Of a stretch of 64,000 nt of DNA, positions 50,773 through 58,728 are shown piece after piece. This DNA comes from Geodermatophilus aquaeductus (lineage in GTDB: Bacteria > Actinomycetota > Actinomycetes > Mycobacteriales > Geodermatophilaceae), in NCBI RefSeq assembly GCF_900182545.1, contig NZ_FXTJ01000006.1:235434-299433 (forward strand), given 5' to 3'. Below the pieces are notes generated by a model, which ran no database searches, was not told the DNA's origin, and was given only the letters and a program-made list of their open reading frames with translations. The stretch's first letter is position 1; every line of letters starts with the position of its first letter. The position numbers and the translations under genes were made by a program.

Positions 50773-51450
50773 TCAGCCCGCCAGCGACAGGTCGAGGGTG
50801 TGCGCGGTGTGGTCGCGCTTGACGGCGAGGTAGCGGGCGTTGGCGGCCGACAGGTGGACGCCGGTGGGCACCTGCTCGGTCACTTCCACGCCGAGGAGCT
50901 CGAGCCCTGCTGCCTTGTCGGGGTTGTTCGACAGCAGCCGGACGCGGTCGGCGCCGACGACCTGCAGCATCTGGGCGGCGGGCGTGTAGTCGCGCTCGTC
51001 CTCGCCGTGGCCCAGCGCGAGGTTGGCCTGGTAGGTGTCGAGGCCGGCGTCCTGCAGCGCGTAGGCGTCGAGCTTGGCGTACAGGCCGATGCCGCGGCCC
51101 TCCTGGCGCAGGTAGAGCAGGAAGCCGCCGGCGGCGGTGATCCGCTCGGCCGCCTCGCGCAGCTGCGGGCCGCAGTCGCAGCGCTCGGAGCCGAAGACGT
51201 CGCCGGTCAGGCACTCGCTGTGCGGGCGCACCAGCGGCGCCTCCCCGCCGGCCGCCGAGCGGGCCAGCGCGCCGCGCCAGTCGCCGAGGCCGAGCAGCAG
51301 GTGCTCGCGGCCGTCGGCGAGCCCGTCGAAGGTGAGCACCTCGGCGGTCGTCGCGTACCCGTCGGGGAAGCGCAGCGGCACGGTCACGCGGGTGCGGACC
51401 GCCGCTGCGGGGACCGGGGACACGAGGTCCGCGCCGAGGGAGAGGGTCAT
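50773..51450 (-). CDS. ribA: GTP cyclohydrolase II (monofunctional)
   Basis: Enzyme of 225 residues that converts GTP to 2,5-diamino-6-ribosylamino-4-pyrimidinone 5-phosphate, the first step of riboflavin synthesis. The three zinc Cys are in HSECLTGDVFGSERCDCG and the active-site Arg motif is RQEGRGIGL. It has no DHBP synthase domain, unlike the usual RibAB fusion of primary riboflavin operons. It is coupled to a LigB dioxygenase and lies opposite a MarR regulator. This makes it likely an accessory copy used for a special product or condition. The ATG at 51450 starts 17 bases before the MarR palindrome. Confidence 0.93.
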   Translation of the reverse strand: MTLSLGADLVSPVPAAAVRTRVTVPLRFPDGYATTAEVLTFDGLADGREHLLLGLGDWRGALARSAAGGEAPLVRPHSECLTGDVFGSERCDCGPQLREAAERITAAGGFLLYLRQEGRGIGLYAKLDAYALQDAGLDTYQANLALGHGEDERDYTPAAQMLQVVGADRVRLLSNNPDKAAGLELLGVEVTEQVPTGVHLSAANARYLAVKRDHTAHTLDLSLAG

Positions 51451-51467
51451 GCCGGCCTCCGAGTCGC

Positions 51468-51514
51468 TTGTAGCTACAACCGATGACCCTAGTCGCCAGA
51501 AGTTGAAGCTACAA
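51468..51514. promoter_or_regulatory. Two MarR operator candidates between ribA and marR
   Basis: TTGTAGCTACAA (51468-51479) is a perfect palindrome. TTGAAGCTACAA (51503-51514) is the same site with one mismatch, 35 bp away. They sit in the divergent promoter region, one near each gene. Both have the TTG-N6-CAA form of MarR sites. Confidence 0.8.
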
Positions 51515-51538
51515 GTACCGGAGTGGGACGATGTCGTC

Positions 51539-52039
51539 GTGGAACCCCGGTGGCTGACCGACGACGAGATGGCGGCGTGGCTGCGCCTGGTCGCCGTCGT
51601 GGAGCTGCTGCCCGGCGTCCTCGACGGCCAACTGCGCCGCGACGCCGCGCTGACCCACTTCGACTACCACGTGCTGGCGATGCTGTCGGAGGCGCCGCGG
51701 CACACCCTGCGCATGACGGAGCTGGCCACCCGCACCAACGCCACGCTCCCCCGCCTGTCCCACGTCGTGCGCCGGCTGGAGGAGCGCGGCCTGGTCGAGC
51801 GGGCACCCTGCCCGTCCGACGGGCGGGCCACCAACGCCCGCCTCACCGAGGACGGCTGGGCGAAGGTGCGCGAGACCGCACCCGGCCACCTGGCCACGGT
51901 GCGCGAGCACGTCTTCGACGCCCTGACCCCCGAGCAGGTGTCCCAGCTGGAGTCGATCGCCGGGGCGGTGCTGGAGCGCCTCGACCCCGAGGGCCGGGTG
52001 GCCGTCGGGATCGAGGCGGCGGCCCGCCGGCGCGGCTAG
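51539..52039 (+). CDS. MarR-family transcriptional regulator
   Basis: Regulator of 166 residues with the MarR winged helix: LTHFDYHVLAMLSEAPRHTLRMTELATRTNATLPRLSHVVRRLEERGLVERAPCPSDGRATNARLTEDG spans the HTH and wing (about 40-105). The GTG at 51539 is the first in-frame start after the operator; an upstream TTG would fall inside the operator. It diverges from ribA. The palindromes between them suggest it represses both genes and is released by a small ligand. Confidence 0.9.
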   Translation: MEPRWLTDDEMAAWLRLVAVVELLPGVLDGQLRRDAALTHFDYHVLAMLSEAPRHTLRMTELATRTNATLPRLSHVVRRLEERGLVERAPCPSDGRATNARLTEDGWAKVRETAPGHLATVREHVFDALTPEQVSQLESIAGAVLERLDPEGRVAVGIEAAARRRG

Positions 52040-52827
52040 CTCTCCCGCGCGGTGTTCCGCACGAGCTTGCGGACGCCGGCGATCCAGCGGCCGGGGTCGG
52101 CGGCCTTCTGCGCCCAGTAGGTGCCCACCTCCGGGTGCGGCAGGATCAGGAACCGCTCGTCGGCGAGCCCCTCGACCACCACCTGCGCCACGTCCTCGGG
52201 CGTGATCACCTGCCCCGACGCCACCACCACCGCGGCCGCGGCCTCGCCGTCCTCGAGCGGGTCGAGCAGCAGCGGCGTGGCCACCCCCAGCGGGCAGACG
52301 GCGCTGACGCCGATGCCGCGGTCGCCGTAGGTGACCGCCAGCCACTCGGCGAACGCGACCGCGCCGTGCTTGGTCACCGTGTACGGGGCGTCGCCGGGCG
52401 TGGTGAGCAGGCCGGCTGCCGAGGCCACGTTCAACAGGTAGCCGGAGCCGCGCTCGAGCATCGAGGGCAGCACGGCACGCGCCGCGTACACGTGGGCGAG
52501 CACGTTGACCGCGAAGACCTGCTGCCACACGTCGGTCGGCGTCTCCACCCCGCCGCCGGAGAAGACGCCGGCGTTGGAGCAGAACAGGTCGACCCGCCCG
52601 TGCGCCTCCAGCGTCCGCGCGACCAGGGCCGCGACGGCGGCCTCGTCGGTGACGTCGGTGGTGTCGGCGGTCCCGCCGATCTCGTCGGCGACCCGCTGCG
52701 CGGCGTCGCCGTCCCGGTCGCTGACCACGACGGCGGCCGCGCCCTCGGCGGCGAAGCGGCGGGCCAGCGCGGCACCGATGCCGCTCCCGGCCCCGGTGAC
52801 GACGACGACGGCGTCCTGGAGGTCCAT
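52036..52827 (-). CDS. SDR-family oxidoreductase
   Basis: Short-chain dehydrogenase of 263 residues. The cofactor motif is TGAGSGIG, the NAG motif is FCSNAGVFSGGG, and the active site is NVASAAGLLT with YTVTKHGAVA. The C-terminal 40 residues (FLILPHPEVGTYWAQKAADPGRWIAGVRKL) are long and aromatic rich, as in actinobacterial ketoreductases acting on bulky substrates. Its stop overlaps the MarR stop by three to four bases in convergent arrangement (CTAG). The ATG at 52827 is preceded by GGGGGC. Confidence 0.9.
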   Translation of the reverse strand: MDLQDAVVVVTGAGSGIGAALARRFAAEGAAAVVVSDRDGDAAQRVADEIGGTADTTDVTDEAAVAALVARTLEAHGRVDLFCSNAGVFSGGGVETPTDVWQQVFAVNVLAHVYAARAVLPSMLERGSGYLLNVASAAGLLTTPGDAPYTVTKHGAVAFAEWLAVTYGDRGIGVSAVCPLGVATPLLLDPLEDGEAAAAVVVASGQVITPEDVAQVVVEGLADERFLILPHPEVGTYWAQKAADPGRWIAGVRKLVRNTARES

Positions 52828-52891
52828 GCCCGGCCCCCTACCCCGGACCGCCGCGGGTCACCACGGGCCCGGGCGGTCCGGGTGGTCGCGC

Positions 52892-53218
52892 TCAGCCGGT
52901 CTTGCCGGGCGGGACGTAGTCCGGGTGGAGCTGGGCGACACGGTCGAGCTGCTCGGGGGTGAGCAGGACGGCCGTGCGCGCGCGCACCGCCCCGGAGCCG
53001 CTCACGGTCAGGGCCGCGGCCGCGGCGGACTCGTCGTCGGGCAGCTCGACGGTCACGTAGACGTCGTCACCGCCGAACCCGAAGTCGAAGGCCTCGACCC
53101 GGCCACCGAGCCCGGTGACCATCTTCTCCACCACCGTCCTGCGGGCCGACCCGCCGGCCGACATGAGACCCCGGGCTCCCTCCGCGGTGTACTCCGCGAT
53201 GATCATGTAACGAGGCAT
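52892..53218 (-). CDS. GYD-domain small protein
   Basis: Protein of 108 residues of the GYD family of small alpha/beta proteins. Residues 1-60 carry PRYMIIAEYTAEGARGLMSAGGSARRTVVEKMVTGLGGRVEAF, and GGDDVYVTVELPDDESAAAAAL completes the GYD-like motif. Function is unknown; genes of this family occur near oxidoreductases. The ATG at 53218 follows AAGGAG. Confidence 0.8.
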   Translation of the reverse strand: MPRYMIIAEYTAEGARGLMSAGGSARRTVVEKMVTGLGGRVEAFDFGFGGDDVYVTVELPDDESAAAAALTVSGSGAVRARTAVLLTPEQLDRVAQLHPDYVPPGKTG

Positions 53219-53411
53219 GGGAGCTCCTTCTGGGCGGCCCCCGTGCGCAGCGGATGCTCCTCACCTCCCCGGGGAGGCACAACGAGGCCGTCCGCGCCGG
53301 ACGGGCCGGCGTCCCGGTGGCGGCGCGGCGGCTACTCGCCGGTCGGCCCGCTCGATCGAGCGTGACGACGTCGTCGCAGGTCCGGGGCGCGCCGCCGTCC
53401 GCGCGGGGACG

Positions 53412-54209
53412 TCAGCGGCCGGTGAAGCGGGCGTCGCGGCGCTCGACGAAGGACTGCACGCCCTCCCGGCCGTCCTCGGAGGCGAACAGGCGGGCGACGT
53501 CCTCGGCCAACCGGGCGGCGGCCGCGGCGTCGCCCTCGTCCCGCGCCCGGTGGGCCGACCGGAGGGTGGTCTGCACACCCAGGGGCGCGGCCCGGTCGGC
53601 GATGGTGTGCGCGATCTGCGTCGCGCGGGCCAGCGCCGCGGCACCGTCGTCGGTGACCTCCTGCACCAGCCCGATGCGCAGGGCCTCGGCGGCGTCGAAC
53701 TCGTCACCGGTGAGGATCCAGCGCATCGCGTTCCCCCAGCCGGCCTCGCGGGGGAACCGGATGGTCGCCCCGCCGAAGGGGTAGATGCCGCGGCGCACCT
53801 CGAATTGGCTGAAGCGGGCGTCGCGGGACGCGATCCGGACGTCGGCGGCGAGCAGCAGCTCGATGCCCAGCGTCATCACCCAGCCCTTCGCGGCCGCGAC
53901 GACCGGCGTCGTCCAGTCGCCGGCCAGCCGCCACGGGTCCCCGCCGCCCGCGGGGTACGGGCTCTCCCCCGCGGCCACCGCCGGGCCGACGTCGACCATG
54001 TCCAACCCGCCGGTGAAGTGGTCCCCGTGGGCGAACAGCACGCCGCAGCGCAGGTCCGGGTCGCGCTCGAGCAGTCCGTAGGCGGCGGAGAGCTCGGCCA
54101 GCATCGCGCGGTCGAAGGCGTTGCGCTTGTGCGGGCGGTGCAGGCCCATGAGCAGCACGTGCCCGTCCCGCTCGACGGTGACGGTGGGCTGGTCGGCAGC
54201 GGTCGGCAC
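53412..54209 (-). CDS. Enoyl-CoA hydratase/isomerase (crotonase) family protein
   Basis: Protein of 265 residues with the crotonase fold. The oxyanion loop is in LFAHGDHFTGGLDM (near 62) and KGWVMTLGIELLLAADVRIAS (near 105). The region carrying the catalytic Glu pair has FEVRRGIYPFGGATIRFPR; one Glu is kept (FEVRRG) but the second is not clear. It therefore may be a hydrolase or isomerase rather than a standard hydratase. The GTG at 54209 lacks a strong ribosome site. It is divergent from the HxlR gene and probably controlled by it. Confidence 0.87.
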   Translation of the reverse strand: MPTAADQPTVTVERDGHVLLMGLHRPHKRNAFDRAMLAELSAAYGLLERDPDLRCGVLFAHGDHFTGGLDMVDVGPAVAAGESPYPAGGGDPWRLAGDWTTPVVAAAKGWVMTLGIELLLAADVRIASRDARFSQFEVRRGIYPFGGATIRFPREAGWGNAMRWILTGDEFDAAEALRIGLVQEVTDDGAAALARATQIAHTIADRAAPLGVQTTLRSAHRARDEGDAAAAARLAEDVARLFASEDGREGVQSFVERRDARFTGR

Positions 54210-54220
54210 GGGGACCCCCA

Positions 54221-54285
54221 GTGGGTTGCAGGACGAGACCCACCGGACGCTAGCAGCTGGGTTGCGTCATGGGACCCGGTAACGT
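54221..54285. promoter_or_regulatory. Divergent promoter region with TGGGTTGC repeats
   Basis: TGGGTTGC occurs at 54222-54229 and 54258-54265. The first lies in an inverted repeat GTGGGT...ACCCAC (54221-54243). TAACGT (54280-54285) ends seven bases before the HxlR ATG, a leaderless promoter. The repeats may be HxlR sites controlling the crotonase gene. Confidence 0.55.
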
Positions 54286-54292
54286 GCGGCGC

Positions 54293-54808
54293 ATGAGACG
54301 GACGTCGTTCGAGGGCTGGCCGTGCTCGATCGCCCGGACGGCGGACCTGTTGGGCGACGGCTGGACGCTGCTGGTGCTGCGCGAGGTCTTCTACGGGGAG
54401 TCCCGCTTCGACGGCTTCGTCGCCTCGCTGGGGATCGCCCGCAACACCCTCGACGAGCGGCTGCGGCGCCTGGTCGAGGCCGGCGTCCTGGAGCGGCGGC
54501 CCTACCAGGACCAGCCGGTGCGCGTCGACTACGTGCCCACCGAGCGGGGCCGCGACCTGTTCGGCGTCCTCGCCGCCCTCAACGCCTGGGGCGATCGGTG
54601 GCTGGCCGGCGAGGAGGGGACGCCCGTGACCGTGCGCCACGACCGGTGCGGCTCGGAGGCCGGCGCCCGGGTGGTCTGCGCCGGGTGCGGCGAGGACCTG
54701 CGGGCCGACGACGTCACCGTGCGCCCCGGGCCCGGCTACCCGGCCGGGCTCCTCGCCGACCCCGCGGTCCGCCGTCGCTTCGACCTGCCCGAGCCCAGCG
54801 CGCCCTGA
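54293..54808 (+). CDS. HxlR-family transcriptional regulator
   Basis: Regulator of 171 residues. The HxlR winged helix is in CSIARTADLLGDGWTLLVLREVFYGESRFDGFVASLGIARNTLDERLRRLVEAGVLERRPY (about 12-72), with a C-terminal zinc-ribbon-like part: DRCG near 124 and VCAGCGED near 135. Members often respond to aldehydes or reactive electrophiles. The ATG at 54293 lies seven bases after a TAACGT -10 (leaderless); an ATG eight codons upstream lacks this. It is divergent from the crotonase gene. Confidence 0.9.
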   Translation: MRRTSFEGWPCSIARTADLLGDGWTLLVLREVFYGESRFDGFVASLGIARNTLDERLRRLVEAGVLERRPYQDQPVRVDYVPTERGRDLFGVLAALNAWGDRWLAGEEGTPVTVRHDRCGSEAGARVVCAGCGEDLRADDVTVRPGPGYPAGLLADPAVRRRFDLPEPSAP

Positions 54809-54811
54809 CGG

Positions 54812-55372
54812 TCAGCCCGCGACGCGGGTGGCCATGCCGGTGTACTCGACGACCAGGCCGTCGTCGTCGACGGTGAGCTCGAAGGCGCCGTGCGCGTCGT
54901 CGGAGTACCGCCACCGCGACGGGTCCAGCCGGCGGTAGGTCTGGTCGACCCGGGTCACCCCGAGCCCGGGCACGTCGACCCAGGCCACCGGGGTGGTCAC
55001 CTCCTCGCCCGTCCGCAGCGACGCCAGCCGCCGGATGGGGAGGGTGTTGGTCAGCGGGGTCGCCGCGACGTCGACGTCGACGCAGCCGTCGAGCTCCGGC
55101 AGCCGCTCGCCGTCGCGGGACCAGCGGCGGTCGTCGTCGGCGGTCAGCACCAGGCGCCGCTCGCCGCCGGCGGACACCGCGGTCGCCTCGACCCGGCGGG
55201 TGGCCCACACCTCGTCGGCCTCCACCCGGAAGGAGCAGGCGAGCAGCGTCTCCGGCCCGGCCAGCACCTCGGTGCCGTGGAACAGCCAGCCGCCGCCGCG
55301 GCGCTCGAGGCGCGCCAGGCTGTGCCCGGCGTCCTCGTCGGTCCGCCGCCACGCCACCACCCGGGGTCCCAT
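54812..55372 (-). CDS. Putative glycolipid-binding (DUF1089-like) protein
   Basis: Protein of 186 residues, mostly beta strands. It matches my recollection of the putative glycolipid-binding family: VVAWRRTDEDAGHSLARLERRGGGWLFHG at the start, then VEADEVWATRRVEA, and a C-terminal TPVAWVDVPGLGVTRVDQTYRRL. No enzymatic motif is seen. It starts ten bases after the IclR stop on the same strand, so it is co-transcribed with that regulator, and converges on HxlR. Confidence 0.7.
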   Translation of the reverse strand: MGPRVVAWRRTDEDAGHSLARLERRGGGWLFHGTEVLAGPETLLACSFRVEADEVWATRRVEATAVSAGGERRLVLTADDDRRWSRDGERLPELDGCVDVDVAATPLTNTLPIRRLASLRTGEEVTTPVAWVDVPGLGVTRVDQTYRRLDPSRWRYSDDAHGAFELTVDDDGLVVEYTGMATRVAG

Positions 55373-55381
55373 GCGCGGAGG

Positions 55382-56176
55382 CTAGGCGCCCCCACCGACG
55401 GTCAGGGAGCGGCCGATGCCCCGGGCGGTGGCGAGCAGCACCGGCACCGCCGAGGGCGCCCGCTCGTCGTTCGGCACGATCACCGACAGCGCCGCCACGA
55501 CCTCGCCGAGGCCGTTGCGCACCGGCACCGCGACACCGGCGGCGTCCTCGTGCACGTGCCCGGGCAGCAGCACCCATCCCTGGCGGCGCACCTGCTCGAG
55601 CGTCGCGCGCAGCCGCGCCGGCGAGGTCACCGTCGCGTCCGTGTAGCGCTCGAGCGGGCGGGCGAGCACCCGCTCCTGCAGCTCCTGCGGGCCGAAGGCG
55701 AGCAGCACCGTGCCGGACGAGGAGACGTGCAGCGGCAGCCGGCCGGCGATCCGGGAGAAGTTGACGACGGCGTCGCGCGCCGAGAGCCGCTCGAGGAAGA
55801 GCACCTCGTCGCCCTCGAGCACGGCGAGCTGCGCGTGGTGGCCGACGACGGCGTGCAGGTCCTCGAGGTAGGGCATCGCGGCGTCGCGCAGCGAGCGGGT
55901 CGGCGAGGCCCGCGAGGCCAGCTCCCACATCCGCATGCCGATGCGGACGCGGCGGTCGGGCGCCCGCTCGAGCAGCCCGTGCCCGGCGAGCTGACCGACG
56001 ATCCGCGACGCCGTCGCCACGTGCAGGCCGGCCCGGCGGGCGACCTCGGTGACGCCCAGCTCCGGCTCGTCGGAGGTGAACGCCTCCAGGACGCGGACGG
56101 CGCGGGACAGCGAGGACTCCCCCGTCGCGACGCGTGGCACGGCCCGACTCTCGTCCATTGAGACAGCGTTGTCCAC
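55382..56176 (-). CDS. IclR-family transcriptional regulator
   Basis: Regulator of 264 residues. The IclR winged helix (SLSRAVRVLEAFTSDEPELGVTEVARRAGLHVATASRIVGQLAGHGLL, about 22-70) is followed by an effector domain with GTVLLAF, VPVRNGLGEVVAALSVIVP and the Cys-free C-terminus. It is divergent from the reductase-P450 operon and likely responds to an aromatic acid. The GTG at 56176 and ATG at 56158 are both possible starts. A palindromic GACA...TGTC site overlaps this region. Confidence 0.9.
   Translation of the reverse strand: MDNAVSMDESRAVPRVATGESSLSRAVRVLEAFTSDEPELGVTEVARRAGLHVATASRIVGQLAGHGLLERAPDRRVRIGMRMWELASRASPTRSLRDAAMPYLEDLHAVVGHHAQLAVLEGDEVLFLERLSARDAVVNFSRIAGRLPLHVSSSGTVLLAFGPQELQERVLARPLERYTDATVTSPARLRATLEQVRRQGWVLLPGHVHEDAAGVAVPVRNGLGEVVAALSVIVPNDERAPSAVPVLLATARGIGRSLTVGGGA
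56162..56173. promoter_or_regulatory. IclR-site candidate
   Basis: GACA-gcgt-TGTC inverted repeat in the divergent gap between the IclR gene and the reductase gene, only 33 bases before the GTG at 56206. It overlaps the IclR start region, so it could serve autoregulation. Confidence 0.45.
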
Positions 56177-56205
56177 GTCACACCGTCCGGCCGCACCCTG
56201 GTCGT

Positions 56206-57171
56206 GTGACCGCGACCGCTCCTCCCGCCACCGACGTCGCCACGCTGCGCGTGGTCGGCAAGCAGGTGCGGGCCGACGGCGTCCTCACCCTCGACCTCGC
56301 CGCGCCCTCGGGCGGGCGGCTGCGGGACTGGACGCCGGGCTCGCACGTCGACCTCGTGCTGCCCAACGGCCTGACCCGGCAGTACTCGCTGTGCGGCGAC
56401 CGCTTCGACCCGGCCACCTACCGCGTGGGGGTGCTGCTGGAGCCGGACGGCCGCGGCGGCTCGGCGTACGTGCACCACGAGCTCGCGGTGGGCGACGTCG
56501 TGGGCGTCGGCGGCCCGCGCAACAACTTCCCGCTGGTGCCGTCGGAGAGCTACCTGTTCGTGGCCGGCGGCATCGGCATCACGCCGCTGCTGCCGATGGT
56601 GCGCCAGGCCGCGGTGCTCGGCGCCGACTGGCGACTGCTCTACGGCGGCCGGCAGCGGCGGTCGATGGCCTTCCTCGACGAGCTGGCCGCGTACGGCGAC
56701 CGCGTGCTGGTCCGGCCGCAGGACGAGACCGGCCTGCTCGACCTCGCCGGCTTCCTCGGCGCGCCCCGGGCCGGCGTCCGCGTCTACGCCTGCGGCCCCG
56801 CTCCCCTGCTCGCGGCGATGGAGGCCGCGTGCGCGGACTGGCCGCCGTACACGCTGCGCACCGAGCGGTTCGTCGCCGTCGACGGCGGCGCCCCGGCGCG
56901 CACCACGCCGTTCGAGGTCGAGCTCGCCCGCACCGGGACCACGGTCACCGTGGATCCCGGCACCTCGGTCCTCGACGCGCTCGGCCGGGTCGGCGTCGAG
57001 GTGCTGTCCTCCTGCCGCCGCGGCGTGTGCGGCAACTGCGAGACGACGGTCCTGGCCGGCCGCCCCGACCACCGCGACGCCCTGCTCGACGACGACGAGC
57101 GCGCCGCCGACGACTGCATGTACGTGTGCGTCTCCCGCTCCCGGGACGACCGCCTCGTCCTCGACCTCTGA
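56206..57171 (+). CDS. PDR-family oxidoreductase (FMN/FAD, NADH, 2Fe-2S)
   Basis: Protein of 321 residues with the phthalate dioxygenase reductase order: flavin domain with RQYSLCGD (near 61), NADH domain with VAGGIGITPLLPMVRQA (near 120) and YACGPAPLLAAM (near 195), and a C-terminal plant-type [2Fe-2S] domain with Cys 270, 275, 278 and 308. It passes electrons from NADH to a partner oxygenase. The P450 gene starts 11 bases downstream, so that is the likely partner. The GTG at 56206 has no strong ribosome site. Confidence 0.92.
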   Translation: MTATAPPATDVATLRVVGKQVRADGVLTLDLAAPSGGRLRDWTPGSHVDLVLPNGLTRQYSLCGDRFDPATYRVGVLLEPDGRGGSAYVHHELAVGDVVGVGGPRNNFPLVPSESYLFVAGGIGITPLLPMVRQAAVLGADWRLLYGGRQRRSMAFLDELAAYGDRVLVRPQDETGLLDLAGFLGAPRAGVRVYACGPAPLLAAMEAACADWPPYTLRTERFVAVDGGAPARTTPFEVELARTGTTVTVDPGTSVLDALGRVGVEVLSSCRRGVCGNCETTVLAGRPDHRDALLDDDERAADDCMYVCVSRSRDDRLVLDL

Positions 57172-57182
57172 CGGAGTCCCCC

Positions 57183-58382
57183 ATGACCGCCACCGCCACC
57201 ATCCCGACCAGCGACGTCGACCCCTTCTCGCACGAGGTGCTCGAGGACCCGCTGGCCATGCACGCCGCCCTGCGCGAGGCCGGCCCGGTCGTGCACCTGG
57301 CCCGCTACGACGTCTACGCCATGGCGCGCTACGCCGAGGTGCACGCGGCGCTCGTGGACTGGCAGGGGTTCCAGTCCGCGGCCGGTGTGGGCATGTCCAA
57401 CTTCCGGTACGAGGAGCCGTGGCGCCCGCCGAGCCTGCTGCTCGAGGCCGACCCGCCGCGGCACGACGCGCCCCGCCGGGTGCTGCAGAAGGTCCTCGGG
57501 CCCCGGGCGCTGCGCCGGCTGTCCGAGCGCTGGCGGGCCGACGCCGAGGCGCTCGTGGACGAGGTGCTCGCCACGCGGACCGAGTTCGACGCCGTCCCGG
57601 TGCTCACCTCGGCCTTCCCGCTGCGGGTGTTCCCCGACGCGGTGGGCCTCGGGCCGGAGGGCCGGGAGAACCTGCTGCCCTACGGCGACCACGCGTTCAA
57701 CGCCTTCGGCCCGTCCAACGACCTGGTGGCCAGGGGCGCGCCGCGGGTGGCCGAGCTGTCGGGCTGGGTGGCCGCGCAGTGCCGGCGCGAGGCGCTGGCA
57801 CCCGAGGGGTTCGGCGCCGACATCTGGGCGGCCAGCGACCGCGGGGAGATCACGCCGGAGATGGCGCCGCTCGTCGTCCGCTCGCTGCTGACCGCCGGCG
57901 TCGACACCACGGTGCACGGGCTGTCCGCCGTCCTGTACGCCTTCGCCACCCACCCCGACCAGTGGGCGCGACTGCGGTCGGACCCGTCGCTGGCGCGGGT
58001 GGCCTTCGACGAGGCGGTGCGGTGGGAATCGCCGGTGCAGACGTTCTTCCGCACCGCGACCACCGACGTCCGCATCGGCGACGCCGTCGTCCCCGAGGGC
58101 CGCAAGATCCTCATGTTCCTCGCCGCGGCCAACCGCGATCCGCGGCGCTGGGCCGATCCCGACGCCTTCGACCTCTCCCGCGACCCGTCCGGGCACGTCG
58201 GGTTCGGCATGGGCATCCACCAGTGCGTCGGCCAGCACGTGGCGCGGCTGGAGGCCGAGTCGCTGCTCACCGCGCTGGCCCGCCGGGTGCGGACGATCGA
58301 GCTGGCCGGCCCGACCGTGCGGCACCACAACAACACCCTGCGCGCGTGGGAGAGCATCCCGGTCCGGACGACGCCGGCCTGA
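57183..58382 (+). CDS. Cytochrome P450, CYP199-like aromatic O-demethylase candidate
   Basis: P450 of 399 residues. The I-helix motif is LLTAGVDTTVHGL (near 236), ExxR is DEAVRWESP (near 277) and the heme loop is FGMGIHQCVGQHVA with Cys 348. The B-C region MSNFRYEEPWRPPSLLLEADPPRHDAPRRVLQ resembles CYP199A enzymes, which demethylate 4-methoxybenzoate-type acids; this is recalled, not tested. It is coupled to a PDR-type reductase rather than the ferredoxin/ferredoxin reductase pair usual for CYP199A. The IclR regulator opposite fits an aromatic-acid inducible system. Confidence 0.9.
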   Translation: MTATATIPTSDVDPFSHEVLEDPLAMHAALREAGPVVHLARYDVYAMARYAEVHAALVDWQGFQSAAGVGMSNFRYEEPWRPPSLLLEADPPRHDAPRRVLQKVLGPRALRRLSERWRADAEALVDEVLATRTEFDAVPVLTSAFPLRVFPDAVGLGPEGRENLLPYGDHAFNAFGPSNDLVARGAPRVAELSGWVAAQCRREALAPEGFGADIWAASDRGEITPEMAPLVVRSLLTAGVDTTVHGLSAVLYAFATHPDQWARLRSDPSLARVAFDEAVRWESPVQTFFRTATTDVRIGDAVVPEGRKILMFLAAANRDPRRWADPDAFDLSRDPSGHVGFGMGIHQCVGQHVARLEAESLLTALARRVRTIELAGPTVRHHNNTLRAWESIPVRTTPA

Positions 58383-58470
58383 GTCAGCGAGTCGTGGGCG
58401 GCCGGGTCGTGTGCGACCGTCCCGCGGGGGTAGGGACCCGCTGACCGCACGCCGAGCAGAGGAGCCCGCC

Positions 58471-58728
58471 ATGACCGTCCCGAACACGACCAAGCGTGAT
58501 GCCGCCACCGGCACCCGCGACATCAAGTCCCACGAGACGACCAGCTTCGCCGACCTCGGCAAGGAGATGTGGTCCTACCTCACGGGCAAAGGCGCGGCGA
58601 TCAACTACGAGTTCGTCGACATGACCGTCGAGGTGCCGCGCGAGACCGGACCCGAGGCGCCGCGCGCCACCTGGAAGCTCAACGGCACCCTGCGGATCAC
58701 CACCGCCGAGAACGCCAGCCGGGGATGA
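58471..58728 (+). CDS. Conserved hypothetical protein (85 residues)
   Basis: Soluble protein of 85 residues, first of a two-gene pair. It has a polar N-terminus (TRDIKSHETTSFADLGKEM), a hydrophobic/aromatic stretch (WSYLTGKGAAINYEF), then charged residues with VDMTVEVPRETG and a final strand WKLNGTLRITTAE. The strand pattern suggests a small beta domain. The ATG at 58471 follows GAGGAG. The stop overlaps the start of the next gene (ATGA), so the two work together. No family is recognised. Confidence 0.7.
   Translation: MTVPNTTKRDAATGTRDIKSHETTSFADLGKEMWSYLTGKGAAINYEFVDMTVEVPRETGPEAPRATWKLNGTLRITTAENASRG

Noticed and set aside
53219..53411. A coding region suggested by the rightward 176-codon frame from 53254
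   Set aside because: It is Arg/Ala/Ser rich, runs antisense into the crotonase gene and has no ribosome site or motif.
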